The notes under the pieces are model-generated. The model did no database searches and was not told the origin of the DNA. It worked only from the letters and a program-made list of their open reading frames with translations. The position numbers and the translations under genes were made by a program. This document shows, piece after piece, positions 9,085 to 19,853 of a stretch of DNA of 64,000 bases (its first letter is position 1; every line of letters starts with the position of its first letter). Source of the DNA: Planctomycetales bacterium (GTDB lineage: Bacteria > Planctomycetota > Planctomycetia > Planctomycetales > Planctomycetaceae); the NCBI GenBank assembly GCA_028285345.1, contig JANQPT010000011.1, positions 102,392 to 166,391 on the forward strand. Reading direction: 5' to 3'.

Positions 9085-10590
9085 TTATCGAGCGGACTTG
9101 CGGTTGCGCTGCACTTGGTCGGCGCGCTGTGGATCAAAATTCGGATTGGGGGTCGGCATCTGAGCACCAACTTCAGTTCGCCAGGTTCGCAGCTTCTCAA
9201 GCAAAGTATTGGCGAGGTCGGGCGAGGTTTGAGCCAGATTCGTCGTCTCGCCGATATCACGACTGAGATCATATAACTCGAGCCGGCCGTCTTCCAGAAA
9301 CTCGATGAGGCGGAAGCCGTTTGAGCAAATCGCACTATACGGGCCGTCGCCGCCCGCGTGATAGTGGGGATAGTGCCAGTACAAATCGCGCTGCTGTGTC
9401 TGGCGAGGATCCTTTAGAAGCGGCACCAGGCTGCGACCGTCCATCGACGCGTTGTGCTGCTCATCACCTTTCGCTTCCGCGACTTCAAGCAGCGTGGGGT
9501 AATAGTCAATCGACATGATCGGCTGTTCGCAAACGCTTCCCGGCCTCGTCATGTTGGGGGCGTGCACAATCGTGGGCACGCGAACACCCCCCTCGTAGGC
9601 GGATCCCTTTCCGCGGCGCAAGGGCAGGTTTTCGGTGAATCCGTCGTGTTTGCCGTAGCGCTGCGTGAGTCCACCGTTGTCGGACGTGAAAATCACCACC
9701 GTCTTCTGATCGATGCCGTGCCGCTTCAGGCGGTCCAGAATCCGGCCGACACTTGTGTCGAGGCTCTTCACCATTGCGGCATACGTCGGATTTTTATGGA
9801 TCGATTTGGAACGCACTTTCTTTTGGAATTCCGCCACCAGATCCGGGCGTCCTTGAATGGGCGTGTGGGGAGTGTGATAGGCAAGGTATAGAAAGAACGG
9901 CCGGTCGCGATGTCGATCGATCACCTCTAATGCCTGATCGGTGAAGTAATCGGTCAGATAGCCGCTCGCCGATTCCCCCTGTTGATTGAAGCCCTCTGGC
10001 AGGAAGTAGCCCTTCGCTGCGCGCGGCTTCATGATCTCAATCTCGAACCCGTGCCGCACTGGGGAGTAGGGTCCGGGTCCCTTGCGGGGGCCGAGATGCC
10101 ACTTCCCAACGTGCGCCGTCGCATAGCCCGCGGCCTGCAATGCTTCGGCGAGGGTCACGTATTTGTGCTGCAGATGCTTTTGCCAGTTGGGAATTTCGAG
10201 CTTGGCCCACGGACGGTTTTGACCGGCAATGAAGTCGGTCAATCGCAGACGTGCCGGATACATTCCGGTCATGATCGACGCGCGTGTGGGTGAGCAGACG
10301 GTGCATGCGGAGTAGGCGTTCGTGAACCGCATCCCACTCGCCGCGAGACCGTCCAGGCGGGGCGTCTCGTAAAAGTCGCTGCCAAAACATCGCAATCCGG
10401 TCCAGCCCAAGTCGTCGGCAAGCAAGAACACGATGTTTGGACGCTCGGTCGTCTCATCAGCGTGCACCGAAAGAGCGGAAACGTGCAAGATGATCGCGGC
10501 GACAACAACAGACAAGACCGCTGTCGCAGACAGCGGAGCAATACGCTGAGTCGCAGCCGGCTGGACGTAATTGAAAGCGGCAATCGTCAT
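9085..10590 (-). CDS. Secreted sulfatase
   Basis: The 501-residue protein carries an N-terminal signal segment (about residues 20-45, ending SVHA) and a type I sulfatase domain. [13 protein letters not shown] gives the metal-binding Asp pair, and CSPTR (residues 99-103) is the site where a formylglycine-generating enzyme converts Cys. [10 protein letters not shown] and IFTSDNGG are the remaining active-site blocks. The C-terminus [14 protein letters not shown] is typical of planctomycete family S1 enzymes. It likely desulfates algal polysaccharides outside the cytoplasm. It is the first gene of a leftward run with trmL and dgkA, an odd pairing of secreted catabolism with tRNA modification and lipid kinase genes. 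Confidence 0.94.
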   Translation of the reverse strand: MTIAAFNYVQPAATQRIAPLSATAVLSVVVAAIILHVSALSVHADETTERPNIVFLLADDLGWTGLRCFGSDFYETPRLDGLAASGMRFTNAYSACTVCSPTRASIMTGMYPARLRLTDFIAGQNRPWAKLEIPNWQKHLQHKYVTLAEALQAAGYATAHVGKWHLGPRKGPGPYSPVRHGFEIEIMKPRAAKGYFLPEGFNQQGESASGYLTDYFTDQALEVIDRHRDRPFFLYLAYHTPHTPIQGRPDLVAEFQKKVRSKSIHKNPTYAAMVKSLDTSVGRILDRLKRHGIDQKTVVIFTSDNGGLTQRYGKHDGFTENLPLRRGKGSAYEGGVRVPTIVHAPNMTRPGSVCEQPIMSIDYYPTLLEVAEAKGDEQHNASMDGRSLVPLLKDPRQTQQRDLYWHYPHYHAGGDGPYSAICSNGFRLIEFLEDGRLELYDLSRDIGETTNLAQTSPDLANTLLEKLRTWRTEVGAQMPTPNPNFDPQRADQVQRNRKSAR

Positions 10591-10783
10591 GCTTCGAGAA
10601 TACGCCGGAAGTCATCATTGGTCCAGGTATCGGGGCGGAGTGCCAATGTTTCCCGTGAGGAGACTTTGAGCGTTCTGCCAAGCACGACCTATGCCTTAGA
10701 TTCTTTCAAAATGCGCATAAAAAGTGGAAAGGGGTGTTTGCAGATAATAGAATAAATAGACAAATATATAGGGCGTCGACCTA

Positions 10784-11596
10784 ATGGCTGCTACCGTAGC
10801 AGCATCGGTATGTCCCGGCAATTCTGCAGTTTATAGTGCTTGGGGGCGTAGTTTGGGGTTATTTCGATTTTGCAATCGACCTGCAGGTCCCTGGGAATAC
10901 CGACTACGCGCCGTCATTCTATTCTCAAGTCAACTCCTGCTGGCACTGATCGTCGACGTGAGTCGGGGCGGAGATTTGTTTCCCCAATCCCGAGTCTTCC
11001 CAGTTTGGAGCGTGCCGCTTGCGATTCTGCTGGGAACTGTTGGTCTGGCGATCCGTATCTGGGGGACCAGCGTTCTCTCGGCGGAAGTTGTGACGGGATT
11101 TGAGCCGACTTCTCAACGGCTTGTGACGTCCGGACCGTTCGGCATCGTTAGAAACCCGCTCTACATCGGCACAATGCTGATGTTTGCCGGTTTCGCAGCG
11201 TTATTTGGATGGATCGCTGCAGTCGCCTTTTTGCTGTTTCACTTCATTCGCAACAATCGCGTTGTGTGCGCCGAAGAGGAATTACTGAATCAACAGTGGG
11301 GTCGCCAGTTTTCCGACTACTGCCGCAAGACCAATCGCTGGCTGCCCGGACGTTTGCCGGGGAATCAGCCGCTGGGACCATTCTGCACCCGCGACGGAAT
11401 TCTTGGCAATGTGGTCTTTGTTTCCATTTGGGTTGGCCTGATCATCTCGATTTGGACCGCCAATCTGTGGAATCTTCTGTACTGCGAACTCTTGGGGGTC
11501 GCTCTCGCACTCGTGCACATGCAAGTGCTTAAGGCGAAGGCCGTTTTGCCGGAAGCCGCGGCGGAAGCGGAGAGCCTCACTGCGGGCAAGCTATAA
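10784..11596 (+). CDS. Membrane methyltransferase of the isoprenylcysteine carboxyl methyltransferase / PEMT-like family
   Basis: The 270-residue protein has five or six hydrophobic helices. The diagnostic region is LVTSGPFGIVRNPLYIGTM followed by an acidic EEELLNQQWG segment and a FSDYCRKTNRWLP end. That matches the S-adenosylmethionine-binding core of ICMT-like and phospholipid N-methyltransferase-like proteins. Bacterial members methylate small lipophilic or thiol substrates, so the substrate is open. The N-terminal 25 residues are poorly conserved-looking and the ATG at 10784 has no Shine-Dalgarno; the true start may lie downstream. The upstream 190 bases are strikingly AT-rich and probably hold the promoter. 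Confidence 0.8.
   Translation: MAATVAASVCPGNSAVYSAWGRSLGLFRFCNRPAGPWEYRLRAVILFSSQLLLALIVDVSRGGDLFPQSRVFPVWSVPLAILLGTVGLAIRIWGTSVLSAEVVTGFEPTSQRLVTSGPFGIVRNPLYIGTMLMFAGFAALFGWIAAVAFLLFHFIRNNRVVCAEEELLNQQWGRQFSDYCRKTNRWLPGRLPGNQPLGPFCTRDGILGNVVFVSIWVGLIISIWTANLWNLLYCELLGVALALVHMQVLKAKAVLPEAAAEAESLTAGKL
10787..10803. promoter_or_regulatory. Perfect 8-bp-arm palindrome at the start of the ICMT-like gene
   Basis: GCTGCTAC-c-GTAGCAGC forms a perfect dyad of 17 bases just after the proposed ATG at 10784 and after an AT-rich stretch (10738-10772). A dyad in this place may be an operator or an mRNA hairpin affecting initiation. It could also mean that translation really starts further downstream. No second copy was noticed. 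Confidence 0.35.
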
Positions 11597-11621
11597 TCCG
11601 CCGTTACGAAGCGGTTTCCAT

Positions 11622-12533
11622 TCAACGGGCTTCGGCCAGCCGAAACGGATCGATCAACCCGGACACCCCGCGGATCGCGCGCCCGAGCCACGTCGCTGCG
11701 ACCGCGGCCAATAGTGAAACGATCGAGTTGAAACAAATCGTGAGCGTATCAAACGACGCGTTTCCAATGGCCAAGACTTGGCGTGGGCGATAGTCGCGGA
11801 TGAGATAGAACGCGACCGCGATCGCCCCCGATGCGACGAGTTGATAGATCAAATACCGCGACACATATTTCTGTGTTGTTTCGTCGCGATAGGTTCCCGC
11901 AACGCCGCGCAGAAACAAGCCATGCAAAACAACTGCACACGTGGCACTTGCAATCAGGCCGATGATGCTAAACAGCGGGATTTCAAATAACTCGGCAGCG
12001 AGCAGACGGTGCGGTATTGCGGCCTGAATCCAGCGGACGTTCTCGGCCAGCGAAACAAGTTTCAACAGGACGGCCCCCGTAACGAGCATTGTTGCGAGGG
12101 ACAACAGTGCGAGCACCAAATCTCGCAACCCCGACCAACAGAGCACGCAAAAAACGCTGCCGGCGACGAACAGCGCCAGCGATCCCGCGAAAACCGCGGG
12201 GGTCAATTCGGTCGAGACGAGCAGTACATGTTGGAGCGTGGCTGGGTGCGCATAGACCAACTGGCAGACAAGGACCGAAACGACCACAAAACCGATCTGA
12301 GTCGCCGTCTCCTCCGATTCGAGGATCAGCGCTCGGCGAACCATTCCCAAATAAACGGCCGCCAAGGCGACGGCACAGAAGAAGCCAATCACTGGATTGA
12401 ACTCCCGGCCAACGACCCAGGGAAGGAGGGCCAACGTAATTGCGGCATTCAGCAAGAACACGATGGCAATCACCCGAGCGCCGATGCCGTTGAGTATTAA
12501 CCCGAATCGAACTGATTTCCAAGCTACGCCCAT
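11622..12533 (-). CDS. Polytopic membrane protein of unknown function
   Basis: About 303 residues from the ATG at 12533 (MGVAWKSVRFGLILNG). I count eight or nine hydrophobic helices, such as VIAIVFLLNAAITLALL, VFAGSLALFVAGSVFCVLC and CAVVLHGLFLRGV. There is no recognised motif and no conserved charged cluster that would indicate a transporter family. The overall look is that of hypothetical planctomycete membrane proteins. A GTG at 12599 would extend it by 22 residues, but neither start has a clear Shine-Dalgarno. It converges with the ICMT-like gene and is followed in the same direction by nothing obvious. Confidence 0.65.
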   Translation of the reverse strand: MGVAWKSVRFGLILNGIGARVIAIVFLLNAAITLALLPWVVGREFNPVIGFFCAVALAAVYLGMVRRALILESEETATQIGFVVVSVLVCQLVYAHPATLQHVLLVSTELTPAVFAGSLALFVAGSVFCVLCWSGLRDLVLALLSLATMLVTGAVLLKLVSLAENVRWIQAAIPHRLLAAELFEIPLFSIIGLIASATCAVVLHGLFLRGVAGTYRDETTQKYVSRYLIYQLVASGAIAVAFYLIRDYRPRQVLAIGNASFDTLTICFNSIVSLLAAVAATWLGRAIRGVSGLIDPFRLAEAR

Positions 12534-12653
12534 AACTGCTTGCTTTGCGTTTGGGATAACGGCTGAGAAACTGCAAGCACACGCGACCTCGCTCGTCACA
12601 ATCTCAGACTAACGAATCGCTGAGCCGTGTTGATTCGATGTCGAACAATCTTC

Positions 12654-13253
12654 TCAGGCTGTTGGATTCATCTGTCCATCATCCGGCAGATTCTTGGCTG
12701 TCAGCCCTAACATGACCAGTGCCCAGCCGCCGATGAGCATGTCGATTCCGACGAACAATCCAATGACCCAAATCCCTGAAGAAGGCCACTCCATCCATAT
12801 GGCGCCCCCCAAGAGCAGGCTGATCACGCCGTGCAGCAGGAGCCAGATCCGATGTTCCACCTGCGTCATGAATCCGGCGGCGATTCGAAAGACACCACCC
12901 ACGATCAGCGAAATGCCGATGATCAATGTAATGGCCATGGCTCCCCGCAACGGATTGGCGACGAGCACAAAACCAATGAACAGGTACAACAAAGCGCTGA
13001 GCAGGTCAATGAAGTATCCTTTCCACTTTTTGCGCCACAAGAAGTTAGCGGCTTGGATGGCTCCGCCGACGATCAGCAGCCAGCCGAAGACCAGCACCGT
13101 CGCCAGCGTGGCCCAGAAAGACGATCCAATGGCGGCAATGCCCACGATAATCAGCAAGACGCCGAGTGCCACAAACCAACCCCAGTTGTGCCGGACTTCG
13201 GCGATTCCCACCAGCCCGCCTGTCGGTGCCGCTTCGTGCGAGTTTTCTGACAT
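12654..13253 (-). CDS. HdeD family membrane protein
   Basis: The 199-residue protein has six transmembrane helices arranged as a repeated pair, as in HdeD (DUF308) proteins. Clear family segments are WGWFVALGVLLIIVGIAAI, VFGWLLIVGGAIQAANFLW and VIGLFVGIDMLIGGWALV. HdeD of E. coli is linked to acid resistance at high cell density; the molecular role is not known. The start at 13253 (MSENSHEA) is set by AGGGAG eight bases upstream; the open frame continues 29 codons further without support. No partner gene is obvious. Confidence 0.88.
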   Translation of the reverse strand: MSENSHEAAPTGGLVGIAEVRHNWGWFVALGVLLIIVGIAAIGSSFWATLATVLVFGWLLIVGGAIQAANFLWRKKWKGYFIDLLSALLYLFIGFVLVANPLRGAMAITLIIGISLIVGGVFRIAAGFMTQVEHRIWLLLHGVISLLLGGAIWMEWPSSGIWVIGLFVGIDMLIGGWALVMLGLTAKNLPDDGQMNPTA

Positions 13254-13461
13254 GTTCGAATCTCCCTGATCGGTAGGTTTCGTTGCCCGTGGCGAGCAGA
13301 CTGATTGACGAGTTTCACGTTCACATTGTTTGACGTTCAACTCCGCATATCTTAGCCGTAGATGGCTGCCGAATAAAACGAAAAAGCGGCAGTATCCGAT
13401 GGTTGATCGACGGCAGTCTCGGTGGAATAGTGGCTGCTACGACGCTTGTGCGTGGAGGCCG

Positions 13462-14991
13462 TTACGCCCCAAACGCGGCACGAGTGCGCTCAACCAGCGA
13501 ATTGTCGCGTTCACCGGAACCGCGGAGGTTGAACACGCTCGATGCGAGAAAACGATTTCGCCATTGCGGCGAGACGTGATAAAAGTCCTCCAGCACCGCA
13601 GAGCTGAACTTGTAATCGTGAGAGTTCGAGCCTTTCAAGAAAATCAATTTGCGGGCCGTGTCGATCAGGTCTTTCGGGTCGCGATTTTGGTCTAAATAGC
13701 CCAGAACTTTCCGCGCTGCCTCGCCGCGGTTCCCATTCACATCCGCGAAGATCTCCGCTAGCGCCGTCTGCTGTTTCTGCGGGACGCTCGCTGCCTGCAT
13801 TTGATCGAGATGAGTGTCGCCGACGTCCCCGCGGCGGTGCATGGCCTCCCGAAACAGCGGCAGAAACGCCGCATTCTGCAGCAAGAGCATGCGGCGCGTG
13901 TTGTCGTTGCTGGTCGTTTCAAACAAATAGCGGATGGCGTTTGTCGACGTGACTGCATGCAGGGCGACGATTCCGGCTTGCCGGACCAACAACTCGCCCG
14001 CGCCGACAAACAGCGCGTCGTAGATCGACTGTGGAGAAACCCCACGATTCAACGTGTCGACAGCTTTCGCCGCAGCATCATCCGACGAGCCGGCATAGAG
14101 CGTCTGCAGCAGATCCGATGTTGCTTGGCCGTCGATTGATCCACCTCGCCAATCGGCGTTTACGCTCTCTGCCAGGATCCGGTTTTGCCGCCAGGGACGG
14201 TCCGGGCCGAGATCGCTCTTGGCCGGGTTTGGTTCGCCGTGGTGGTTGAGCAGCGCGTAGGCCAGCGAACGGAGTATCGGCTCCGCATGCTGCCAGCCGA
14301 TGCACTGGAGCGTCCGCCAACTGTTGGCGACATAGATCGCTTTGTGTCCGATGCTGCGGAAATCTCGTGCGGCATAGCCGGCGAACAATTCAAAAATCTG
14401 GTGTGCACCCGCTGTCCGCGCGAGGCCGGCAACAGCGGCGTCGGCCGCATCGACGTCCCAGTTGTCCATCGCCTCTTTGAAGGCCGCCTGTGCCTTGTGA
14501 GCCGGCGGGACGGCCGATTCGTCGACCGGCTGCATTGTCCAGTTCCCTTCTTCGACATCCCGGCGCTGCGAGCGTTTGAATTCGTCGAGCGCCCAAAAGA
14601 TGGGCAGCCAACGGTCGGAGTCCGGCGAGGAGAGGCTGGCCAGGTGCGCTGAGTTGACGACCAGCACCGCATGGAATTTGAAGCCAACGTGGGGTCGGGG
14701 CTGAATGTTCCGCACACCCGCCAGCAACAACGCTGCAAGCACCTCGCGGTACGTCAGTCCGCGGCGAATGCGATCGGCCACCTTCTCTAGCAATTTGTCG
14801 CGCGGCGTTTCCTCAAGCAGACGGACGGTCTGCTCAATCTCCGGGCGAAACTGCACTGCGGAGGAGTCCAGTTTGGTCTCCTCTGCTGAGACTGGAGTGA
14901 GCTGCGAGAGAAACGCGGTTCCTCCCAGTCCCAAGAATCCGCCCGCTGTGGCAGCCGATAAAAAGTCGCGCCGTGTGGTTGGGTTGGACAT
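13462..14991 (-). CDS. Tat-exported protein of unknown function
   Basis: The 509-residue protein opens with a twin-arginine signal (TTRRDFLSAATAGGFLGLGG, mature from about residue 36), so it is exported folded and may bind a cofactor. The rest is largely alpha-helical. It holds His-rich conserved-looking segments such as HVGFKFHAVLVVNSAHL, FRSIGHKAIYVANSW and LLNHHGEPNP. These could ligate a metal or haem, but no CxxCH is present and I do not recognise the family. It lies downstream of, and in the same direction as, the BlaI-type regulator at 15227-15622, with a 235-base gap. Joint regulation is possible, not shown. Confidence 0.7.
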   Translation of the reverse strand: MSNPTTRRDFLSAATAGGFLGLGGTAFLSQLTPVSAEETKLDSSAVQFRPEIEQTVRLLEETPRDKLLEKVADRIRRGLTYREVLAALLLAGVRNIQPRPHVGFKFHAVLVVNSAHLASLSSPDSDRWLPIFWALDEFKRSQRRDVEEGNWTMQPVDESAVPPAHKAQAAFKEAMDNWDVDAADAAVAGLARTAGAHQIFELFAGYAARDFRSIGHKAIYVANSWRTLQCIGWQHAEPILRSLAYALLNHHGEPNPAKSDLGPDRPWRQNRILAESVNADWRGGSIDGQATSDLLQTLYAGSSDDAAAKAVDTLNRGVSPQSIYDALFVGAGELLVRQAGIVALHAVTSTNAIRYLFETTSNDNTRRMLLLQNAAFLPLFREAMHRRGDVGDTHLDQMQAASVPQKQQTALAEIFADVNGNRGEAARKVLGYLDQNRDPKDLIDTARKLIFLKGSNSHDYKFSSAVLEDFYHVSPQWRNRFLASSVFNLRGSGERDNSLVERTRAAFGA

Positions 14992-15226
14992 GAGCCTCTC
15001 CTTGTGAGGGATGTGTGAATCGACTGTCAGATGAGAACGTGCTGACGTCGGCTGGAGAATCTGTGAGGATCACAGCAATAGGCCACCACTCGACTACAGC
15101 GCAATTGTACGCACACACGCGATGGATGAGCAATTCGTTCGGCGTAATACCCGTGTTGTACGGGTCGAATCGCCAAATTATTCAATCGGGTATTTTGGTC
15201 GAGACGATTCTCGACGACCCCTTCAT

Positions 15227-15622
15227 TCAGCGGACGCGGCGACCATTGCGATAGTCGTCGATGATCTGGACCATTTTGTCGAGTTCTGCCACTGACGGCT
15301 TGGACTGGTCGAGCATATGCGTGAGCAGCTCGGCGACCGAACCGGAAAACGCCCGGTTCAGCAAATCGCCTGTGAGTCCGCTGAGCGTCTTCTCGCGGCC
15401 GATGCGAGACTTGTACAGAAACGCCCGTCCTTGCGACCGCCGCATCAACAACCCTTTGTCGGTCATTACGTTCAACAAGCTCATGACTGACGTGTAGGCC
15501 CGCCGGCGGCGTTTGTTCAAGATTTCCATCACCTGCCGGACGGTGCACGGCTCATGATCCCAGAGAATCTGGAGGACCTCCAATTCCTTTGGTGTGGGAT
15601 AGGGAAGCTTGGGACGCGGCAT
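15227..15622 (-). CDS. BlaI/MecI/CopY family transcriptional repressor
   Basis: The 131-residue winged-helix protein has PTPKELEVLQILWDHEPCTV and RRRRAYTSVMSLLNVMTDKG, matching the DNA-binding domain of penicillinase repressors. A C-terminal dimerisation part (AELLTHMLDQSKPSVAELDK) follows. In classic systems it is inactivated by proteolysis through an M56 sensor (BlaR1). No such gene is adjacent in this window, so control must come from elsewhere or by another route. The next gene in the same direction, the Tat-exported protein at 13462-14991, is a possible target. I saw no TACA/TGTA-type operator with confidence. Confidence 0.88.
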   Translation of the reverse strand: MPRPKLPYPTPKELEVLQILWDHEPCTVRQVMEILNKRRRRAYTSVMSLLNVMTDKGLLMRRSQGRAFLYKSRIGREKTLSGLTGDLLNRAFSGSVAELLTHMLDQSKPSVAELDKMVQIIDDYRNGRRVR

Positions 15623-15884
15623 CGGATTCGCTGCACTCTGAGACGATCGGCATGGTCACGAGCGGCATTCTATCGGTGCTGCTGAATCGGTCAATTGCAA
15701 ATCCACATTGGCCCGCAGGCGCGAGACATGCTCGCGAGCCTCGCAAAACAAACCTGTTTGCGGACGCCGGGACGTTGAATGTCATCCCAATCAGATCCTT
15801 TCCGCAAGCGTGTGTGATTGACCAAACGAGAGTCGCAGGGTAGAAGTGAGTACGTACGACGAGACCCCAAGAGGAGCACTGAGA

Positions 15885-16886
15885 ATGTCCGAAAGCAAGA
15901 TTCCGCTAACAGAAATGGTCGGTGCAGGGGACTACGTCTACGAGGCGTGCGCAACGTGGCATCAGATGCCGGAAGGGTGGAAACTCACCGAAGCTGTGGG
16001 GGTCGCCGTCGATTCGCGGGACCGAGTGTTTGTGTTCGACCGGGGCCCGCATCCTGTATTGATTTTTGACCGGGACGGCAGCTTTATTGACGCGTGGGGA
16101 GAAGGCCGGTTTGTACGGCCGCACGGTATCTGGATCGCGCCGGACGATACATTGTTCTTGACGGATGATCTGGATCATACGATTCACCATTTTACGCCGA
16201 CCGGCGAACTGATCAGGACGTTGGGCACCAGCGGGGCGGCCAGCGATACCGGTGTTGTGAACCGAGACTATCGCACGATTCAACGAGGCGCCGGCCCGTT
16301 CAATCAGCCGACGAATCTCGTGTTGGCTGAATCGGGCGAGATGTTCGTGACCGACGGATACGGGAACGCGCGGGTCCACAAGTTTTCCGCAGAGGGCGAA
16401 CTGCTGAAGTCATGGGGTGAACCGGGAACCGGACCAGGGGAGTTCAATCTGCCGCACGGTATCGCGCTCGACAGCCGCGGACGGGTCTTCGTGGCTGATC
16501 GCGAGAACAGCCGCATTCAGATCTTTTCTCCGGACGGTGAGTATCTCGACGAATGGCCCGACATCGCACGGCCGTGCGAGATCTTCTTCGATGCTGACGA
16601 TCGTGCGTATGTGGCCGAAGTCGGTTATCACGCGGGGACGCCTGATCCCCGCCCCGACGACACCGGCGGGCGGCTCAGTATTTTTGACATCGACGGTCAA
16701 CTGCTCGCCCGATGGGGCGGCGGAGCCGATCCTTACCAGCCGGGCGACTTCATCGCTCCGCACGACATCTGGGTCGACTCGGCCGGCGACATCTACCTCG
16801 GTGAGGTCACCGACTCGGCCGGCGTCCAGCGGGGAATGGTCGGGCCAGATTGTCCGTCGTTGCGGAAATTCACAAAGCAGAGCTGA
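15885..16886 (+). CDS. NHL-repeat beta-propeller protein
   Basis: The 333-residue protein consists of about six NHL repeats. Examples are VGVAVDSRDRVFVFDRGPHP, RPHGIWIAPDDTLFLTDDLD, NLPHGIALDSRGRVFVADRE and PHDIWVDSAGDIYLGEVTDS. The overall shape resembles the peptidyl-alpha-hydroxyglycine lyase type propeller, but a lyase function should not be assumed. There is no signal peptide, so it may be cytoplasmic. Start chosen at the ATG at 15885 because GAGGAG lies 8 bases upstream; a GTG at 15846 would add 13 residues. It is followed after 52 bases by the acetamidase-like gene in the same direction. Confidence 0.85.
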   Translation: MSESKIPLTEMVGAGDYVYEACATWHQMPEGWKLTEAVGVAVDSRDRVFVFDRGPHPVLIFDRDGSFIDAWGEGRFVRPHGIWIAPDDTLFLTDDLDHTIHHFTPTGELIRTLGTSGAASDTGVVNRDYRTIQRGAGPFNQPTNLVLAESGEMFVTDGYGNARVHKFSAEGELLKSWGEPGTGPGEFNLPHGIALDSRGRVFVADRENSRIQIFSPDGEYLDEWPDIARPCEIFFDADDRAYVAEVGYHAGTPDPRPDDTGGRLSIFDIDGQLLARWGGGADPYQPGDFIAPHDIWVDSAGDIYLGEVTDSAGVQRGMVGPDCPSLRKFTKQS

Positions 16887-16938
16887 CTCTTGCAGACTGC
16901 TCCGTATCGCCGCGGTCAATTGGTTGCCAATTAAATCC

Positions 16939-17850
16939 ATGCATCACACTTATCAGCCCACACACTACCACACGACGATGGGTCCGCATGAGCCGGTGCT
17001 GCGGGTGAAGAGCGGAGATTCTGTTTCAACAACGACCGTCGACGCGCGCGGGTTTGACCAGCGTCGTGTCTCGGTTTCACCGCGGGGGAATCCACAGACC
17101 GGCCCGTTTTTTGTCGAGGAGGCCGAGCCGGGTGATACGCTACGCGTGGTGCTCGATGAAATCGTTCCCAACCGCGACTACGGATTCTGCACATCGAGTT
17201 TGGCGCCGAATGTGGTCGATCCCGACTACGTCGCGGAACTGCCGACACCGGTCCTTGCCGAATGGAGCGTCGACGTCGCAGCCAACACGGCGACGCTGAC
17301 CGCTCCGGAGACCCGTCTGGGAGCATTCACTTTGCCGTTGGCACCAATGACGGGCTGCTTCGGTGTTGCCCCCAAGGACGGGCAGTTTCTCAACTGCGCA
17401 GGCTCCGCTGAGCACGGCGGCAACATGGACTACCGCGGATTTGTTGCCGGGACGGTTGTCGAGTTTCCGGTTTTCCAGCCGGGTGCTTGCTTTTTTATCG
17501 GCGACGGACACGCTTTGCAGGGGGACGGTGAGATCTGTGGCGCCGGAGTAGAGATTTCGATGGATGTCCGATTTACGCTCGAGGTGCTCAAGCGCAGGTC
17601 GATCGGGTGGCCTCGCGGAGAAAACGCGAATTGGATCTTCACTTGTGGAAATGCGCGGCCGATGGACCAGGCGCTGCAGCATGCGACGACCGAGATGCTA
17701 CGCCGATTGCAGCAGGACTACGATCTTGACGCGGCGGAGGCGAATTTGCTGCTCACACAGGGAGTCCGTTACGATGTGGGCAACGTGTTTGACCCCCAAT
17801 ATACGATTGTGTGCAAACTCAATAAGGAACTGCTCCCGCCGCGGAAGTGA
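16939..17850 (+). CDS. Acetamidase/formamidase family protein
   Basis: The 303-residue cytoplasmic enzyme belongs to the FmdA/AmdA family, which hydrolyses short amides to ammonia and acid. Characteristic segments are HEPVLRVKSGDSVSTTTVDA near the N-terminus, GPFFVEEAEPGDTLRV, MTGCFGVAP, HGGNMDYRGFVAGTVV and FFIGDGHALQGDGEICG, which contain the metal and substrate residues. The length is normal. The frame is open far upstream over the NHL gene, so the ATG at 16939 is the start. It shares direction with the NHL gene before it and the TPR gene after it; amide nitrogen scavenging is the likely role. Confidence 0.92.
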   Translation: MHHTYQPTHYHTTMGPHEPVLRVKSGDSVSTTTVDARGFDQRRVSVSPRGNPQTGPFFVEEAEPGDTLRVVLDEIVPNRDYGFCTSSLAPNVVDPDYVAELPTPVLAEWSVDVAANTATLTAPETRLGAFTLPLAPMTGCFGVAPKDGQFLNCAGSAEHGGNMDYRGFVAGTVVEFPVFQPGACFFIGDGHALQGDGEICGAGVEISMDVRFTLEVLKRRSIGWPRGENANWIFTCGNARPMDQALQHATTEMLRRLQQDYDLDAAEANLLLTQGVRYDVGNVFDPQYTIVCKLNKELLPPRK

Positions 17851-17965
17851 AGTCGATCCCTCCTGCCGGCAAGTCGGAGCAGAAACGTGAAGGTGGATGT
17901 GGTTTTCGGTCGACGGCCTGCTATCAATCAATAACCTTATTTCCGTACTTCCGGAGGTTGATCAG

Positions 17966-18784
17966 ATGGTTCATGCGATCAGGATAGCCGTCGCGGCGGC
18001 GCTTTGGCTGGGAATCGTGCATCTGTTGCCGGCCGACGACGAATCGGCGCAGCCTCCGTTTTACAAGCGCAATGCTGAAGCGATTAAGGAGTCATTGAAT
18101 CGCAACATCGATTACTACAGCGATCGAATCGAGGTCTCACCCCAGAGTGATCGACTCTATAGTCTCCGCGGCAATACCTATTTCTTCAACGGTGACTTTA
18201 AGAAAGCGGTCGCAGACTTCGAGAAGATGCAGGAACTCGATCCGGCCCAAGAAGCATCCAATTGGCGGCTGGGATTGGCCTATTACTTTGCGGGACGCTA
18301 TGAGGACTGCTCAAAGCAATTGGCCCGCTATATGGATTACGATGACAAGGATCGCGAAAACGGAATTTGGATCTTTTTGGCCGACGCCAAGGAAAAAGGT
18401 GTGAAGAAGGCGCGGGAGAAAATGATTCGCTATTCCAAGCCGGATCCCCGACCCGAATTCGGTAAGATTTATGAGATGTTTGAGGGGAAGCTCACCAGCG
18501 ATGAATTGCTGGCGGCGATTCAGAAGCAGATCGAAGAGGAGAACCTCGGAAAGCGAGTGCAGGAACAACGACTGTTCTACGTGCACCTTTACACCGGACT
18601 TTTTGCCGACGCCGAGGGGAATCACAAACTGGCCCGAACATCGTTTCTGCAGGCGACTGAGTACCTGTGGCCGGTGGGAAAACGAGTTCCATTAGGCCCC
18701 AAGTTTATGTGGCACTGTGCCCGCCTGCGATTGGTGGAATACGACCGCAAGGATGAAGCCGCGAAATCGAAGCCGCAGAAATAG
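17966..18784 (+). CDS. Exported TPR protein, NlpI-like
   Basis: The 272-residue protein has a short signal segment (about residues 4-22, ending at the DDESAQ junction) and TPR helices. Examples are RLYSLRGNTYFFNGDFKKAV, NWRLGLAYYFAGRYEDCSKQ and YTGLFADAEGNHKLARTSFL. The arrangement recalls the NlpI lipoprotein, but no lipobox Cys is present. Start set at the ATG at 17966, with GGAGG ten bases upstream. It probably acts as a periplasmic scaffold. Whether it belongs with the amidase gene 115 bases upstream is unclear. Confidence 0.78.
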   Translation: MVHAIRIAVAAALWLGIVHLLPADDESAQPPFYKRNAEAIKESLNRNIDYYSDRIEVSPQSDRLYSLRGNTYFFNGDFKKAVADFEKMQELDPAQEASNWRLGLAYYFAGRYEDCSKQLARYMDYDDKDRENGIWIFLADAKEKGVKKAREKMIRYSKPDPRPEFGKIYEMFEGKLTSDELLAAIQKQIEEENLGKRVQEQRLFYVHLYTGLFADAEGNHKLARTSFLQATEYLWPVGKRVPLGPKFMWHCARLRLVEYDRKDEAAKSKPQK

Positions 18785-18821
18785 TGTTTCTCCACCCTGC
18801 CGCGCGCGGTTGAGAAGTCGG

Positions 18822-19784
<963 letters not shown>

Positions 19785-19853
19785 CGGTGAAGCTCTCAGG
19801 GGCGTACGTTAAGACCGGCAATGTTAGTGGACAGAAAGAAGCGACGGCTGCGG

